A DNA stretch of 34,464 nucleotides from Pseudomonas putida (GTDB taxonomy: Bacteria; Pseudomonadota; Gammaproteobacteria; Pseudomonadales; Pseudomonadaceae). Each line of letters starts with the position of its first letter. Within the stretch, counting starts at the first letter, position 1. The notes beneath the pieces were generated by a model. It saw nothing but the letters and a program-made list of their open reading frames with translations, had not been told where the DNA came from and did no database searches. Below, in pieces: positions 7,250 through 14,958 of the stretch. The stretch covers positions 1 through 34,464 of the forward strand of contig NZ_MKZO01000048.1 of the NCBI RefSeq assembly GCF_001941965.1, written 5' to 3'. Both the position numbers and the translations under genes were made by a program.

Positions 7250-7274
7250 GTTCCATTACACGAGGAGTTGCCAT

Positions 7275-7577
7275 ATGAACAAGCTCGTTCCCGATCCCCC
7301 TTCCCAAAATCGCCGCACCGCCCACACCAACTTCGCCACCTGCAGAGGCACCCACGCCCCCGTCTTCAGCGTCAACCCCGGCACCACCCTGGACGACGTC
7401 CTCGTCCACCTCGCCATGTCCCTCGCCGCCGCCACCGAAAGCAACCTGCAAGCCTGTGACATGGCGGCCGAGCCGCTGCAGCGGGTGACCTGGGCGACCC
7501 AGAGTTCGCTGGAGATCTGCGAGGCGTTGATGGAGGCGCTGCTCAAGCGCAATGAAAATCCTCGACCGGGTGCATAG
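7275..7577 (+). CDS. Small DUF3077/DUF6124-like protein
   Basis: A 100-residue cytoplasmic protein. The C-terminal part, FSVNPGTTLDDVLVHLAMSLAAATESNLQACDMA, then TWATQSSLEICEALMEALL, has the look of the small Pseudomonas DUF3077/DUF6124 families: a short beta element with an NPG motif followed by two or three helices. The N-terminal 25 residues are basic and polar. The ATG at 7275 is chosen because GAGGAG lies 7 bp upstream; the frame is open further upstream but that part overlaps the structured leader. No function is known. The long structured leader suggests control after transcription initiation. A REP pair follows 25 bp after the stop. Confidence 0.75.
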   Translation: MNKLVPDPPSQNRRTAHTNFATCRGTHAPVFSVNPGTTLDDVLVHLAMSLAAATESNLQACDMAAEPLQRVTWATQSSLEICEALMEALLKRNENPRPGA

Positions 7578-7602
7578 GACCGGGTCTGGCTGTGTTGCTG
7601 AA

Positions 7603-7685
7603 GGCCTCATCGCTGGCAAGCCAGCTCCCACAGGTTCAGCGGTGCACGCGGTCACTGTGGGAGCTGGCTTGCCAGCGATGAGGCC
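7603..7685. repeat. REP pair (inverted)
   Basis: GGCCTCATCGCTGGCAAGCC continuing to AGCTCCCACA, then 28 bp, then the exact inverse ending in GATGAGGCC. It lies between the DUF3077/DUF6124-like gene and the convergent dksA2 gene. A near-identical copy lies at 11451-11524. Confidence 0.92.
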
Positions 7686-7702
7686 CGCCCAGACAACCTC
7701 GA

Positions 7703-8116
7703 TCACCGCATCTTCTGCGTATGCCGCTCCTTCATCTCCTGCCGCTCCTTGGCCTCCACCGACAACGACGCCGTCGGCCTTAGCAACAAGCGCTTCAAAC
7801 CAATCGCCTCCCCCGTCTCCTCGCACCAGCCATATTCCCCACGGGCCAGCCGCTCCAGCGCCTCGTCGATCTTGTCCAGCAGCTTCTTCTCCCTTTCCAG
7901 CACCCGCAGTTGCCATTGCCGGGCCTCCTCGGTGCTGCCGATATCGGCAGGGTCGGAGTTGACTTCATGGCTCTTGAGCGACTCGAATTCCTCGGAGATC
8001 CGCTCCTGCAAGCCCTGCCGTTCGCTCAACAGCAGGGTGTGGAAGTACGCCAGTTGGCCGGCATTCATGTAGGCCTCTTCAGGCTGTTGCAGCAGTTCTT
8101 CTTCGGTCATGTTCAT
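7703..8116 (-). CDS. dksA2: DksA2, DksA paralogue lacking the zinc-finger cysteines
   Basis: A 137-residue RNA polymerase secondary-channel regulator that works with ppGpp. The coiled coil spans about residues 30-90, and its tip carries the acidic D55-x-x-D58 (DPAD) as in DksA. The C-terminal globular part should be a four-Cys zinc finger, but only C98 remains: the positions read C98, T101, S119 and A122 (CEETGEAIGLKRLL, then SVEA). This is the pattern of P. aeruginosa DksA2, a paralogue shown to work without zinc and to be made under zinc starvation. The ATG at 8116 overlaps the stop of pyrQ as ATGA; an ATG two codons later is an alternative. Co-transcription with pyrQ behind a Zur-type box fits the same physiology. 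Confidence 0.92.
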   Translation of the reverse strand: MNMTEEELLQQPEEAYMNAGQLAYFHTLLLSERQGLQERISEEFESLKSHEVNSDPADIGSTEEARQWQLRVLEREKKLLDKIDEALERLARGEYGWCEETGEAIGLKRLLLRPTASLSVEAKERQEMKERHTQKMR

Positions 8117-9450
8117 TTCCTGAAACTCAGCGGTAATCCTTGGCAACCCTCGACCAGCCGCCCCTGGTGCCAGGCCAGTTGCCCGGACACCAGGGTGCTG
8201 CTGACCCGATGGCGTAATGCGTGGTGCTGGAAGGGTGTCCACTGGCAGTGGGAGAGCAGCGGGTCGAGCGCTACCGGCCTGGCGTGCGCCAGTTGCTCCA
8301 CCAGCACCAGGTCAGCCCAGTAGCCCTCACGGACATAACCACGCTCGTGGATGCCGAACAGATCGGCCACGGCATGGCTGGTCTTCTGCACCAACCGGGT
8401 CAACGGCAGCACGCCGTCGGCCACCAGTTCCAGCAGCGCCGGCAAGGCGTGCTGAACCAGGGGCAGGCCGGAGGGCGCCTGGGCGTAGGGGCGGGATTTT
8501 TCTTCGAGGGTGTGTGGCGCATGGTCGGTGCCGATCACGTCAAGACGGTCGCACAGCAGCGCCTGGCGCAAGGCATCACGGTCGGCGCGGCTCTTGATCG
8601 CCGGGTTGCACTTGATCAGGTTGCCCAGCGTCGCGTAGTCACTGTCGTCGAACAGCAGATGGTGCGCGCAGACCTCGGCAGTGATGCGCTTGCCCGCCAA
8701 AGGTCCGGGCTCGAACAGCGCCAGCTCACGGGCGGTGGTCAGGTGCAGGACGTGCAGGCGGGTGTCGAATGTTTTCGCCAGTTCCACCGCCAGCGACGAG
8801 GATCGATAGCAGGCCTCGGCGTTGCGGATCACCGGGTGCAGTTCGGGGCCTATGGCGTCGCCATACAGCTCGCGCAGGCCCGCTTCGTTGGCGAGGATCG
8901 ACGGCGTGTGCTCGCAATGGGCCAGGAGGATGGTGGGCACGCAGGCGAACAGCCGCTCCAGCACCTTCGGGTCGTCGACCAGCATGTCACCGGTGGACGC
9001 GCCCATGAACACCTTGACCCCGGCCACCTGCCGCGGATCGAGCGCGGCGACCACATCGAGGTTGTCCTTGCTGACCCCGAAGTGGAACGCGAAGTTGGCC
9101 ACCGAACTGCGCGCCGCCCGCTGTTTCTTGTCCGCCAGGGCCTCCAGCGACAGGGTCGCCGGGTGGGTGTTGGGCATGTCCATGAAGCTGGTGATGCCAC
9201 CCGCCACTGCCGCCCGCGACTCGCTATGGATGCTGCCCTTGTGCGGCGCACCGGGTTCACGGAAATGCACCTGGTCGTCGATCATCCCCGGCAACAGCCA
9301 TTGACCCCGGGCATCGATTTCCACCTCGGCGGACTGCCCGGTGATAAGGCCGGCGATCTTTTCGATCCGGCCGTGGACCACCAGGATATCGGCGCAGAAG
9401 GTGCTGCCTTCGTTCACTACGTTGGCATTGCGGATCAGGATTCGGCTCAT
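8113..9450 (-). CDS. pyrQ: Dihydroorotase, zinc-sparing alternative type (PyrQ-like)
   Basis: A 445-residue amidohydrolase that cyclises carbamoyl-aspartate to dihydroorotate in pyrimidine synthesis. The barrel motifs are present: DDQVHFREPG (H62, R64), carbamylated Lys in VAGVKVFMGASTGD, His in LLAHCEHTP, His in HVLHLTT and catalytic Asp in VIGTDHAPH. The first ligand of the usual metal-binding HxH is Gln (Q60-V-H62). This QxH form marks a distinct DHOase subfamily, also known from Bacteroidetes. The start is ATG at 9450, only 23 bp from the Zur-type box; a longer upstream frame would run through that box. It forms an operon with dksA2. P. aeruginosa keeps a Zur-controlled second dihydroorotase and DksA2 in one zinc-starvation region. 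Confidence 0.9.
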   Translation of the reverse strand: MSRILIRNANVVNEGSTFCADILVVHGRIEKIAGLITGQSAEVEIDARGQWLLPGMIDDQVHFREPGAPHKGSIHSESRAAVAGGITSFMDMPNTHPATLSLEALADKKQRAARSSVANFAFHFGVSKDNLDVVAALDPRQVAGVKVFMGASTGDMLVDDPKVLERLFACVPTILLAHCEHTPSILANEAGLRELYGDAIGPELHPVIRNAEACYRSSSLAVELAKTFDTRLHVLHLTTARELALFEPGPLAGKRITAEVCAHHLLFDDSDYATLGNLIKCNPAIKSRADRDALRQALLCDRLDVIGTDHAPHTLEEKSRPYAQAPSGLPLVQHALPALLELVADGVLPLTRLVQKTSHAVADLFGIHERGYVREGYWADLVLVEQLAHARPVALDPLLSHCQWTPFQHHALRHRVSSTLVSGQLAWHQGRLVEGCQGLPLSFRK

Positions 9451-9475
9451 GATGCAGATCGGGTCTCGGGCGCAA

Positions 9476-9494
9476 AATGTTATGTTATAACACT
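9476..9494. promoter_or_regulatory. Zur-type box
   Basis: AATGTTATGTTATAACACT is a near-perfect dyad: arms AATGTTAT and ATAACACT match at seven of eight positions around a 3-bp centre. It closely resembles the gamma-proteobacterial Zur consensus built on TGTTATANTATAACA. It lies 26 bp upstream of the pyrQ start and 130 bp upstream of the divergent ABC gene, so Zur could repress one or both under zinc sufficiency. Confidence 0.85.
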
Positions 9495-9624
9495 TGAGCC
9501 GCGATAACGTCGAGGTGCCTCGGCACACCACAAACCCGCCGCTAAAGGCCATTAAAGATTCCTTCACCCAGACGGCGGCGTTCCTCATCTACGCTCAGCT
9601 CACCTCTCGCCCGGAAATCCGCCC

Positions 9625-11418
9625 ATGGATATGGATTGGCATCAAGCCTTGCAGGAGAGCCTGCGCTGGCTCGCCCTGACCACCCTGATCAGCATCGCCG
9701 GCCTGGCATTCGCCGCCAGGCTGGCCATCCGCTTCACCCGCTGGGGCCAGCAGTTCTGGCAGATCGCCGGACCGTACCTGAGCCCGAAACACAGCTGGCG
9801 CCCGCTGCTGGCCTTCGCCCTGCTGCTGGTGCTGACCCTGTTCGCCGTGCGCATGAACGTGCTGTTTTCGTTCTGGTACAACGGTTTCTACAGCGCCCTG
9901 CAGGCCCTGGACCAGACGGCGTTCTGGTATCTGCTCGGGGTCTTCGCGGTGCTGGCGGCCATCCATGTAATGCGCGCGCTGTTCACCTACTACGTGACCC
10001 AGGCTTTCAACATCCGCTGGCGCACCTGGCTGACCGAGCGCCTGACCACCGACTGGATGGCGGGCGACGCCTATTACCGCAGCCAGTTTCTCGAACACCC
10101 GGTGGACAACCCGGACCAGCGTATCGAGCTGGATGTGAATGCCTTTGTCACCGGCTCGGTCAGCCTGTGCCTGGGGGCGATCGGCGCGCTGGTCTCGCTG
10201 GTGGCCTTCACCGGGATTCTCTGGGGCTTGTCGGCGCCGCTGACCGTGGCCGGGGTCGAGGTGCCCAGGGCGATGGTGTTCGCCGTGTACATCTACGTGC
10301 TGATCGCTACCTGGATCGCCTTCAAGCTGGGTAAACCGCTGATCCGCCTGAACTTCCTGAATGAACAACTCACCGCGAACTTCCGTTATGCGCTGATGCG
10401 CCTGCGCGAGTACGCGGAGAACGTGGCCTTCTACCAGGGCTCGCGGATCGAGCGCGATACCCTGCTGGGCCGCTTCTCGGCCTTGATCCGCAACGTCTGG
10501 GCGATGGTCTACCGGAGCCTGAAGTTCGACGGTTTCAACCTTGCGGTCAGCCAGGTGGCGGTGGTGTTCCCTTTCATTCTCCAGGCTCCGCGTTTCTTCA
10601 GCGGGGCGATCAAGCTCGGTGATGTGATGCAGACGTCCCAAGCCTTCGGCCAGGTGCAGGATTCACTGTCGTTCTTCCGTGAGTCCTATGACACCTTCGC
10701 CCAGTACCGGGCGACCCTCGATCGTCTGACCGGCTTCATGGATGCCAACCAGCAGGCCCGGGAGCTGCCGCGGGTGGAGCGCATCGAGACGGCCTCTGAA
10801 CTGGAAATTTACGGCATGCAGGTCTCGCGACCCGATGGCCAGAAGCTCCTGGGCAATTTCGACCTGCGCCTGATGCCGGGGCAATCGCTGCTGATCAAGG
10901 GGCCATCGGGTTGCGGCAAGACCACCCTGCTGCGCGCCATTGCCGGGCTGTGGCCCTATGCCGAGGGCGAGGTGCGTTGTCCGGGTGGCGAGTCGGCGTT
11001 GTTTCTCTCGCAGCGGCCGTATCTGCCGCTGGGGATGCTGCGCACGGCGGTGGCGTATCCGGCGGTGGGCCTGCCGGGTGATGACGAGCGCCTGGCCCAG
11101 GCCCTGCGCGAGGTGAACCTCGGGCATCTGGCGGACAAGCTGGATCTGAGCAATGACTGGGGGCGGATCCTGTCGATCGGCGAACAGCAGCGCCTGGCGT
11201 TTGCCCGGGTGCTGGTGAACCAGCCAAAGATCGTGTTCCTCGACGAGTCCACTTCGGCGATGGATGAAGGGCTGGAGCATGCGCTGTACGGGCTGCTGCG
11301 CGAGCGGATGCAGGGCAGCATCCTGGTCAGTGTCGGGCATCGGGCGACGTTGGCGGGGTTCCATAGCCATCATCTGCTGCTGGATGGGAAAGGTGGGTGG
11401 GAGGTGGCTGGACACTGA
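9625..11418 (+). CDS. ABC transporter, fused permease and ATPase (SbmA/BacA domain, YddA-like)
   Basis: A 597-residue half-transporter that should act as a dimer in the inner membrane. The first 340 residues form an SbmA/BacA-like domain with about six helices and the family segment RWRTWLTERLTTDWMAGDAYYR. The ATPase domain begins near 390: Walker A GPSGCGKT, Q-loop LFLSQRPYLP, signature LSIGEQQR, Walker B IVFLDEST. The LSxGE form of the signature is normal in this family. Start ATG 9625; a second ATG lies two codons on, and the ribosome site (GGAAA) is weak. Homologues are annotated as vitamin B12, bleomycin or peptide transporters, but substrates are largely unproven. It faces the Zur-type box across 130 bp, raising the possibility of zinc-linked control. 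A hairpin overlapping the stop codon ends the gene. Confidence 0.85.
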   Translation: MDMDWHQALQESLRWLALTTLISIAGLAFAARLAIRFTRWGQQFWQIAGPYLSPKHSWRPLLAFALLLVLTLFAVRMNVLFSFWYNGFYSALQALDQTAFWYLLGVFAVLAAIHVMRALFTYYVTQAFNIRWRTWLTERLTTDWMAGDAYYRSQFLEHPVDNPDQRIELDVNAFVTGSVSLCLGAIGALVSLVAFTGILWGLSAPLTVAGVEVPRAMVFAVYIYVLIATWIAFKLGKPLIRLNFLNEQLTANFRYALMRLREYAENVAFYQGSRIERDTLLGRFSALIRNVWAMVYRSLKFDGFNLAVSQVAVVFPFILQAPRFFSGAIKLGDVMQTSQAFGQVQDSLSFFRESYDTFAQYRATLDRLTGFMDANQQARELPRVERIETASELEIYGMQVSRPDGQKLLGNFDLRLMPGQSLLIKGPSGCGKTTLLRAIAGLWPYAEGEVRCPGGESALFLSQRPYLPLGMLRTAVAYPAVGLPGDDERLAQALREVNLGHLADKLDLSNDWGRILSIGEQQRLAFARVLVNQPKIVFLDESTSAMDEGLEHALYGLLRERMQGSILVSVGHRATLAGFHSHHLLLDGKGGWEVAGH

Positions 11419-11443
11419 GGAGCACATTTGTACTCTTCAGTGT
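11412..11443. terminator. Hairpin overlapping the ABC gene stop codon
   Basis: ACACTGAGGAG (11412-11422) pairs with CTCTTCAGTGT (11433-11443), with one G-U, around the loop CACATTTGTA. The stem includes the TGA stop. The loop and the adjoining GAG/CTC pairs are almost the same as in the hairpin at 6534-6561. Confidence 0.6.
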
Positions 11444-11450
11444 TCTTCAG

Positions 11451-11524
11451 GGCCTCATCGCTGGCAAGCCAGCTCCCACAGGTTACGCGATCCCTGTGGG
11501 AGCTGGCTTGCCAGCGATGAGGCC
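11451..11524. repeat. REP pair (inverted)
   Basis: GGCCTCATCGCTGGCAAGCC with AGCTCCCACA, a short spacer, then the full inverse ending GATGAGGCC. It sits between the ABC gene and the convergent LuxR gene, directly after the hairpin. Confidence 0.92.
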
Positions 11525-11532
11525 CTCAAGCC

Positions 11533-12348
11533 TTACCCCGGCTGTCGCAGCCACTCGATAAAACAGGCAAACAACTCCGACTGCGAGTTGATCTCCAGCT
11601 TCAGGTACAGGTTCTTGCGGTGCATGCGTACCGTCTCCGGCGAGATGCCCAGCTCGATGGCCGTGGATTTCACCGAGTGCCCGCGCAGGATCATATGGGC
11701 CACTTCCCGCTCCCGGTCGGTCAGCACCTGGCAACCGAAGCTGTCGAACGCCGCCTGCAACCCGCCCTGCTCCATGCCCGCGCCGGCCGCTGCCAAGCCG
11801 TGCCGGCGCAGCAGTTCGCGCACCATGGGCTCGACGGCCCGCAGCAGATCCAGTTGCGCCGTATTCAGCCGGCTGCCGCTGCAGCCCTGGAACAGGCTCA
11901 GCGACACCTTGCGGTCCTCACCCAGGTCGGCAATGAAATAGCTGTCTTCACTGCACCCGGTGGCCAGGTAGTAGGTCTTGTAGTAGTCGCTGTCGAAGAA
12001 GTGGTCCGGGGCGATCTCGGCCAGGTGATAGAAGCCTTCGGCGAGGCCGTTCTCCACCGCCAGGCAGAACGGATCGAGCAGATACCCCGCGGCGAAATAG
12101 CGCTGCAGCACGGCATCCCGATGCTGCTCGGGAATGCCCTGCTGGTACAGCAGTTGCGGCGCCCGGCCACGGCATTCGAGGCTGATCATCATCGATTCGA
12201 CCGAGACCAGCTCGCCGATGGCCAGGGCCAGGTGCGCCAGGGCATCGGCGCTTTCGCTGTGCAGGAAGGCCACCCGCAGCGCATCGTGCCAGCGCTGCAG
12301 GGTGCCGAAGGACAGGGTGACGGGGGTATCGGGAGAGGCCTGGGTCAT
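11533..12348 (-). CDS. LuxR-family transcriptional regulator
   Basis: A 271-residue regulator. The C-terminal 65 residues are a LuxR/GerE helix-turn-helix: LTDREREVAHMILRGHSVKSTAIELGISPETVRMHRKNLYLKL read in segments. The first 190 residues form a sensor domain not matched to a known ligand class; it is not an evident receiver domain, as no phospho-Asp pocket is visible, and no acyl-homoserine-lactone synthase gene is nearby. Start ATG 12348; the ribosome site is weak. It is the last gene of a leftward unit with a polyamine-type binding protein and a class III aminotransferase (53 bp gap), so it probably controls this catabolic or uptake unit in response to an amine. Related proteins occur beside aminotransferase genes in pseudomonads. 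Confidence 0.85.
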   Translation of the reverse strand: MTQASPDTPVTLSFGTLQRWHDALRVAFLHSESADALAHLALAIGELVSVESMMISLECRGRAPQLLYQQGIPEQHRDAVLQRYFAAGYLLDPFCLAVENGLAEGFYHLAEIAPDHFFDSDYYKTYYLATGCSEDSYFIADLGEDRKVSLSLFQGCSGSRLNTAQLDLLRAVEPMVRELLRRHGLAAAGAGMEQGGLQAAFDSFGCQVLTDREREVAHMILRGHSVKSTAIELGISPETVRMHRKNLYLKLEINSQSELFACFIEWLRQPG

Positions 12349-12401
12349 GCCCGGCAGTCTAGCCTGCCGGGCCTTGTCGCGAACAGCTCCGCGCAGGCTG
12401 C

Positions 12402-13817
12402 TCATAGGCCGTGGTACAGGCCTTCGGCGCGCAGCTCGGCGGCGGTGTCGAGGATGCACTGGCGCAGGATCCCGACGATCTCGTCGACCTGGGCATGGGT
12501 GATCACGAGCGGCGGCGACATCACGTTCAGGTGCATGATCGGCCGTACCAGCAAGCCCCGCGCCTGGGCCTTGCGATGGATTCGCTCGCCGATGTTCACC
12601 GCATCGTCGAACAGCGCCTTGCTGGCCTTGTCCGCCACGAACTCGACGCAGGCCATCAGCTTCATGCAGCGCACATCTCCCACCAGCGGCAGCTCGCGCA
12701 GCGTGTCCAGGCGCTGCTCCAGGTAGCCGCCAACGTCCTGGACATGGGCCAGCAGGTTTTCCCGCTCGATGATCTCGATGTTCTTCAGCGCCGCCGTGCA
12801 GCACACCGGATGGCCGCTGTAGGTGAAGCCGTGGGTGAAGCAACGGCCCTTGCCCGGCTCGGCGATGACCTTCCAGATACGCTCGGAGAAGATGCACGCG
12901 CCCAGCGGCAGGTAGGCCGAGGTCAGGCCCTTGGCGGTGGTGATGATGTCCGGCTGCACGCCGAACAGCTCCTCGCTGGCGAAGAAGGTGCCGAGGCGGC
13001 CGAAGGACGTCACCACTTCATCGGCGACGAAGAGGATATCGTAGGTCTGGCACAGCTCCCACATGCGCTTGAAATAGCCCTGCGGCGGAATGATCACCCC
13101 GCCCGAGCCCATGATCGGCTCGGCGAAGAAGGCCGCCACCTTGTCCGGGCCCAGGGAATGGATCTTGTCCTCGAACTCGGCCACCAGGAAGTCGAGGAAT
13201 TCCGCCTCGTCCATATCGTCCGGGGCGCGGTACGGGTTGGGGTTGGAGACGTGGTGGATCAGCTCGTTGAAGTAGTCGAACTCCGGCACCCGGTCGGCCG
13301 CCTTGTTGCCGATCGACATGGTCAGGGTGGTGGAGCCGTGGTAGGCGTTGTAGCGGGCGATGATGTGCTTCTTCTCCGGCTTGCCGCGGCAGTTCTGGTA
13401 GTACTGGATCAGGCGGTAGGCGGTGTCCACCGCGGTGGAGCCGCCGGTGGTGAGGAACACATGGTCGAGGTCGCCGGGGGCCAGTTGCGCGAGCTTCTGG
13501 CACAGGTTGATGGCAACATCGTTGGCCATGTCCGAGAACGGGTTGGAATAGGCCAGGCGGCGGACCTGGTCGGCGATCGCCAGGGCCATTTCCTCGCGCC
13601 CCAGGCCGATATTGGTGCACCACATGCCGCCGACGGCGTCGAGGAAGCGATTGCCCTCGGTGTCGCGGATGTAGGCGCCCTCCCCGGCGACGATATTCAG
13701 CGCACCCTGTTCGGCGTGTTCGTCGAACATATGGTAGCCGTGCATGTAGTGGGCCTTGTCGGCTTCCACCAGGGGATCGCGGGCGAACGCGGGGACTGCT
13801 TTGCTGGGCATGCTCAT
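12402..13817 (-). CDS. Class III PLP aminotransferase (polyamine/omega-amine:pyruvate type)
   Basis: A 471-residue PLP enzyme. Family landmarks are LDAVGGMWCTNIGLG, the phosphate-binding TTGGSTAVDTAYRL, AYHGSTTLTMSI, the Asp of ADEVVTSFGRLG and the PLP lysine in TTAKGLTSAYLPLGA. These fit omega-amino acid/amine:pyruvate transaminases such as SpuC, which converts putrescine to 4-aminobutyraldehyde. The start ATG 13817 has AAGGAGC upstream. It lies 37 bp downstream of a PotF-type binding protein gene and 53 bp before the LuxR gene, so a diamine or related amine is the likely substrate. Exact specificity (putrescine, cadaverine, taurine, beta-alanine) cannot be told from the sequence. Confidence 0.85.
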   Translation of the reverse strand: MSMPSKAVPAFARDPLVEADKAHYMHGYHMFDEHAEQGALNIVAGEGAYIRDTEGNRFLDAVGGMWCTNIGLGREEMALAIADQVRRLAYSNPFSDMANDVAINLCQKLAQLAPGDLDHVFLTTGGSTAVDTAYRLIQYYQNCRGKPEKKHIIARYNAYHGSTTLTMSIGNKAADRVPEFDYFNELIHHVSNPNPYRAPDDMDEAEFLDFLVAEFEDKIHSLGPDKVAAFFAEPIMGSGGVIIPPQGYFKRMWELCQTYDILFVADEVVTSFGRLGTFFASEELFGVQPDIITTAKGLTSAYLPLGACIFSERIWKVIAEPGKGRCFTHGFTYSGHPVCCTAALKNIEIIERENLLAHVQDVGGYLEQRLDTLRELPLVGDVRCMKLMACVEFVADKASKALFDDAVNIGERIHRKAQARGLLVRPIMHLNVMSPPLVITHAQVDEIVGILRQCILDTAAELRAEGLYHGL

Positions 13818-13854
13818 GGGGCAGCTCCTTGCGGTACGGAACGAGAAAGGGAAA

Positions 13855-14958
13855 TCAGTAGCCGGTCTTGACCGTGTTCCACACCCGGGTGATGGCGCGC
13901 ATATCCCGGGCGGACTGGGTTTTCTGGGCAAACAGGCGCTGGCGCGTGGCGTCGTCGGGGTAGATGGTCGGGTCGTCGCGGATCTCCGCCTTGACCAGCG
14001 CGGTCGAGGCGCCATTGCTGTTGGCGTAGTGAATCAGGTTGGTGACCCCGGCCATGTTCTGCGGCTGCAGCAGGAACTCGATGAACTTGTGCGCATTGGC
14101 CACATGGGGCGCGTCCTTCGGCAGATACAGGTTGTCGAACCAGATCAGCGAGCCCTCGCTGGGGATGAAGAACTGCAGGCGGATATCCTTCTTCGCTTCC
14201 TCGGCGCGGGCCTGGGCGGTGGCGTAGTCGCCGGACCAGGTCAGGGCCAGGCAGACATCGCCGTTGGGCAGGCTGGTCAGGTAGTTCACCGAATCGAACT
14301 TGCGGATATAGGGACGGATATCCAGCAGCAGCTTCTGCGCCGCGTCGAGGTCGGCCTGGGCGGCGCTGCGCGGGTCCTTGCCGAGGTATTGCAGGGCCAG
14401 GGGGATGACCTCGCTGGGTGCGTCCATCAGGGTCACACCGCAATCGGCAAAGCGCGAAACGATCTTCGGATCGAAGAGCATGGCCAGGGAACCGATGGGC
14501 GCGTCGGGCATGCGTGCCTTGATCTTGTCGACGTTATAGGTCACCCCGGAGCTGCCCCAGGTGTAGGGCGCGGAGAATTTCAGGCCGGGATCGTAGCCTT
14601 GCAGGTCGGCCAGCACTTTCGGGTCGAGGTTGTTCCAGCTCGGCAGTTGCTGCTTGTCCAGGGGCTGGAACACCCCGGCCTTGATCAGCGGCGGCACCAG
14701 GGAGGCGTTGAGCATCACCAGGTCGTAGCCGGAGCGGCCGGTGAGCAGTTTGGTCTGCACGGTTTCATAGCCGTCGAAGGTGTCGTAGATCACCTTGATG
14801 CCGGTGGCCTTCTCGAAATCGGCCAGGGTGGTTTCGCCGATATAGTCGGTCCAGTTGTACAGCCGGAGCGTATTGCCGGTGTCCGCTTCGCCGGCCAGGG
14901 CGATGCCCGCCATGCCTGCTAACAGAAGACTGCCGATCACCTTTGGTGCCTTGCCCAT
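13855..14958 (-). CDS. Periplasmic polyamine-type binding protein (PotF/SpuD family)
   Basis: A 367-residue exported protein. Residues 1-22 form a signal peptide (KVIGSLLLAGMAGIALA, then GEADTG). The mature start LRLYNWTDYIGE is the hallmark of PotD/PotF polyamine-binding proteins. Further family motifs are VIYDTFDGYET, YDLVMLNASLVPPLIKAG, YTWGSSGVTYN and GSLIWFDNLYLP, which include the aromatic and acidic residues that box the amine. The start ATG 14958 has GGAGT upstream. No potGHI permease or ATPase genes are linked, so it may feed a transporter encoded elsewhere or serve sensing. First gene of the operon with the aminotransferase and LuxR regulator. Confidence 0.88.
   Translation of the reverse strand: MGKAPKVIGSLLLAGMAGIALAGEADTGNTLRLYNWTDYIGETTLADFEKATGIKVIYDTFDGYETVQTKLLTGRSGYDLVMLNASLVPPLIKAGVFQPLDKQQLPSWNNLDPKVLADLQGYDPGLKFSAPYTWGSSGVTYNVDKIKARMPDAPIGSLAMLFDPKIVSRFADCGVTLMDAPSEVIPLALQYLGKDPRSAAQADLDAAQKLLLDIRPYIRKFDSVNYLTSLPNGDVCLALTWSGDYATAQARAEEAKKDIRLQFFIPSEGSLIWFDNLYLPKDAPHVANAHKFIEFLLQPQNMAGVTNLIHYANSNGASTALVKAEIRDDPTIYPDDATRQRLFAQKTQSARDMRAITRVWNTVKTGY

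Noticed and set aside
7128..7274. An N-terminal extension of the DUF3077/DUF6124-like protein back to 7128
   Set aside because: That stretch is part of the structured leader, lacks family-like sequence, and a good ribosome site stands before the ATG at 7275.
7603..7685. CRISPR-like or sRNA reading of the paired repeats
   Set aside because: The repeats occur as inverted pairs in intergenic gaps with the standard Pseudomonas REP core, not as direct repeats with unique spacers.
9451..9588. A longer start for pyrQ at 9588
   Set aside because: It would put the Zur-type box inside the coding region. The family N-terminus begins at MSRILIRNANVV, 9450.
12349..12897. Upstream extension of the LuxR gene into the aminotransferase gene (an open frame from 12897)
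   Set aside because: The extension translates as low-complexity Arg/Ala/Gly-rich sequence in a frame opposed by the aminotransferase coding on the same strand; ATG 12348 gives the normal family length.
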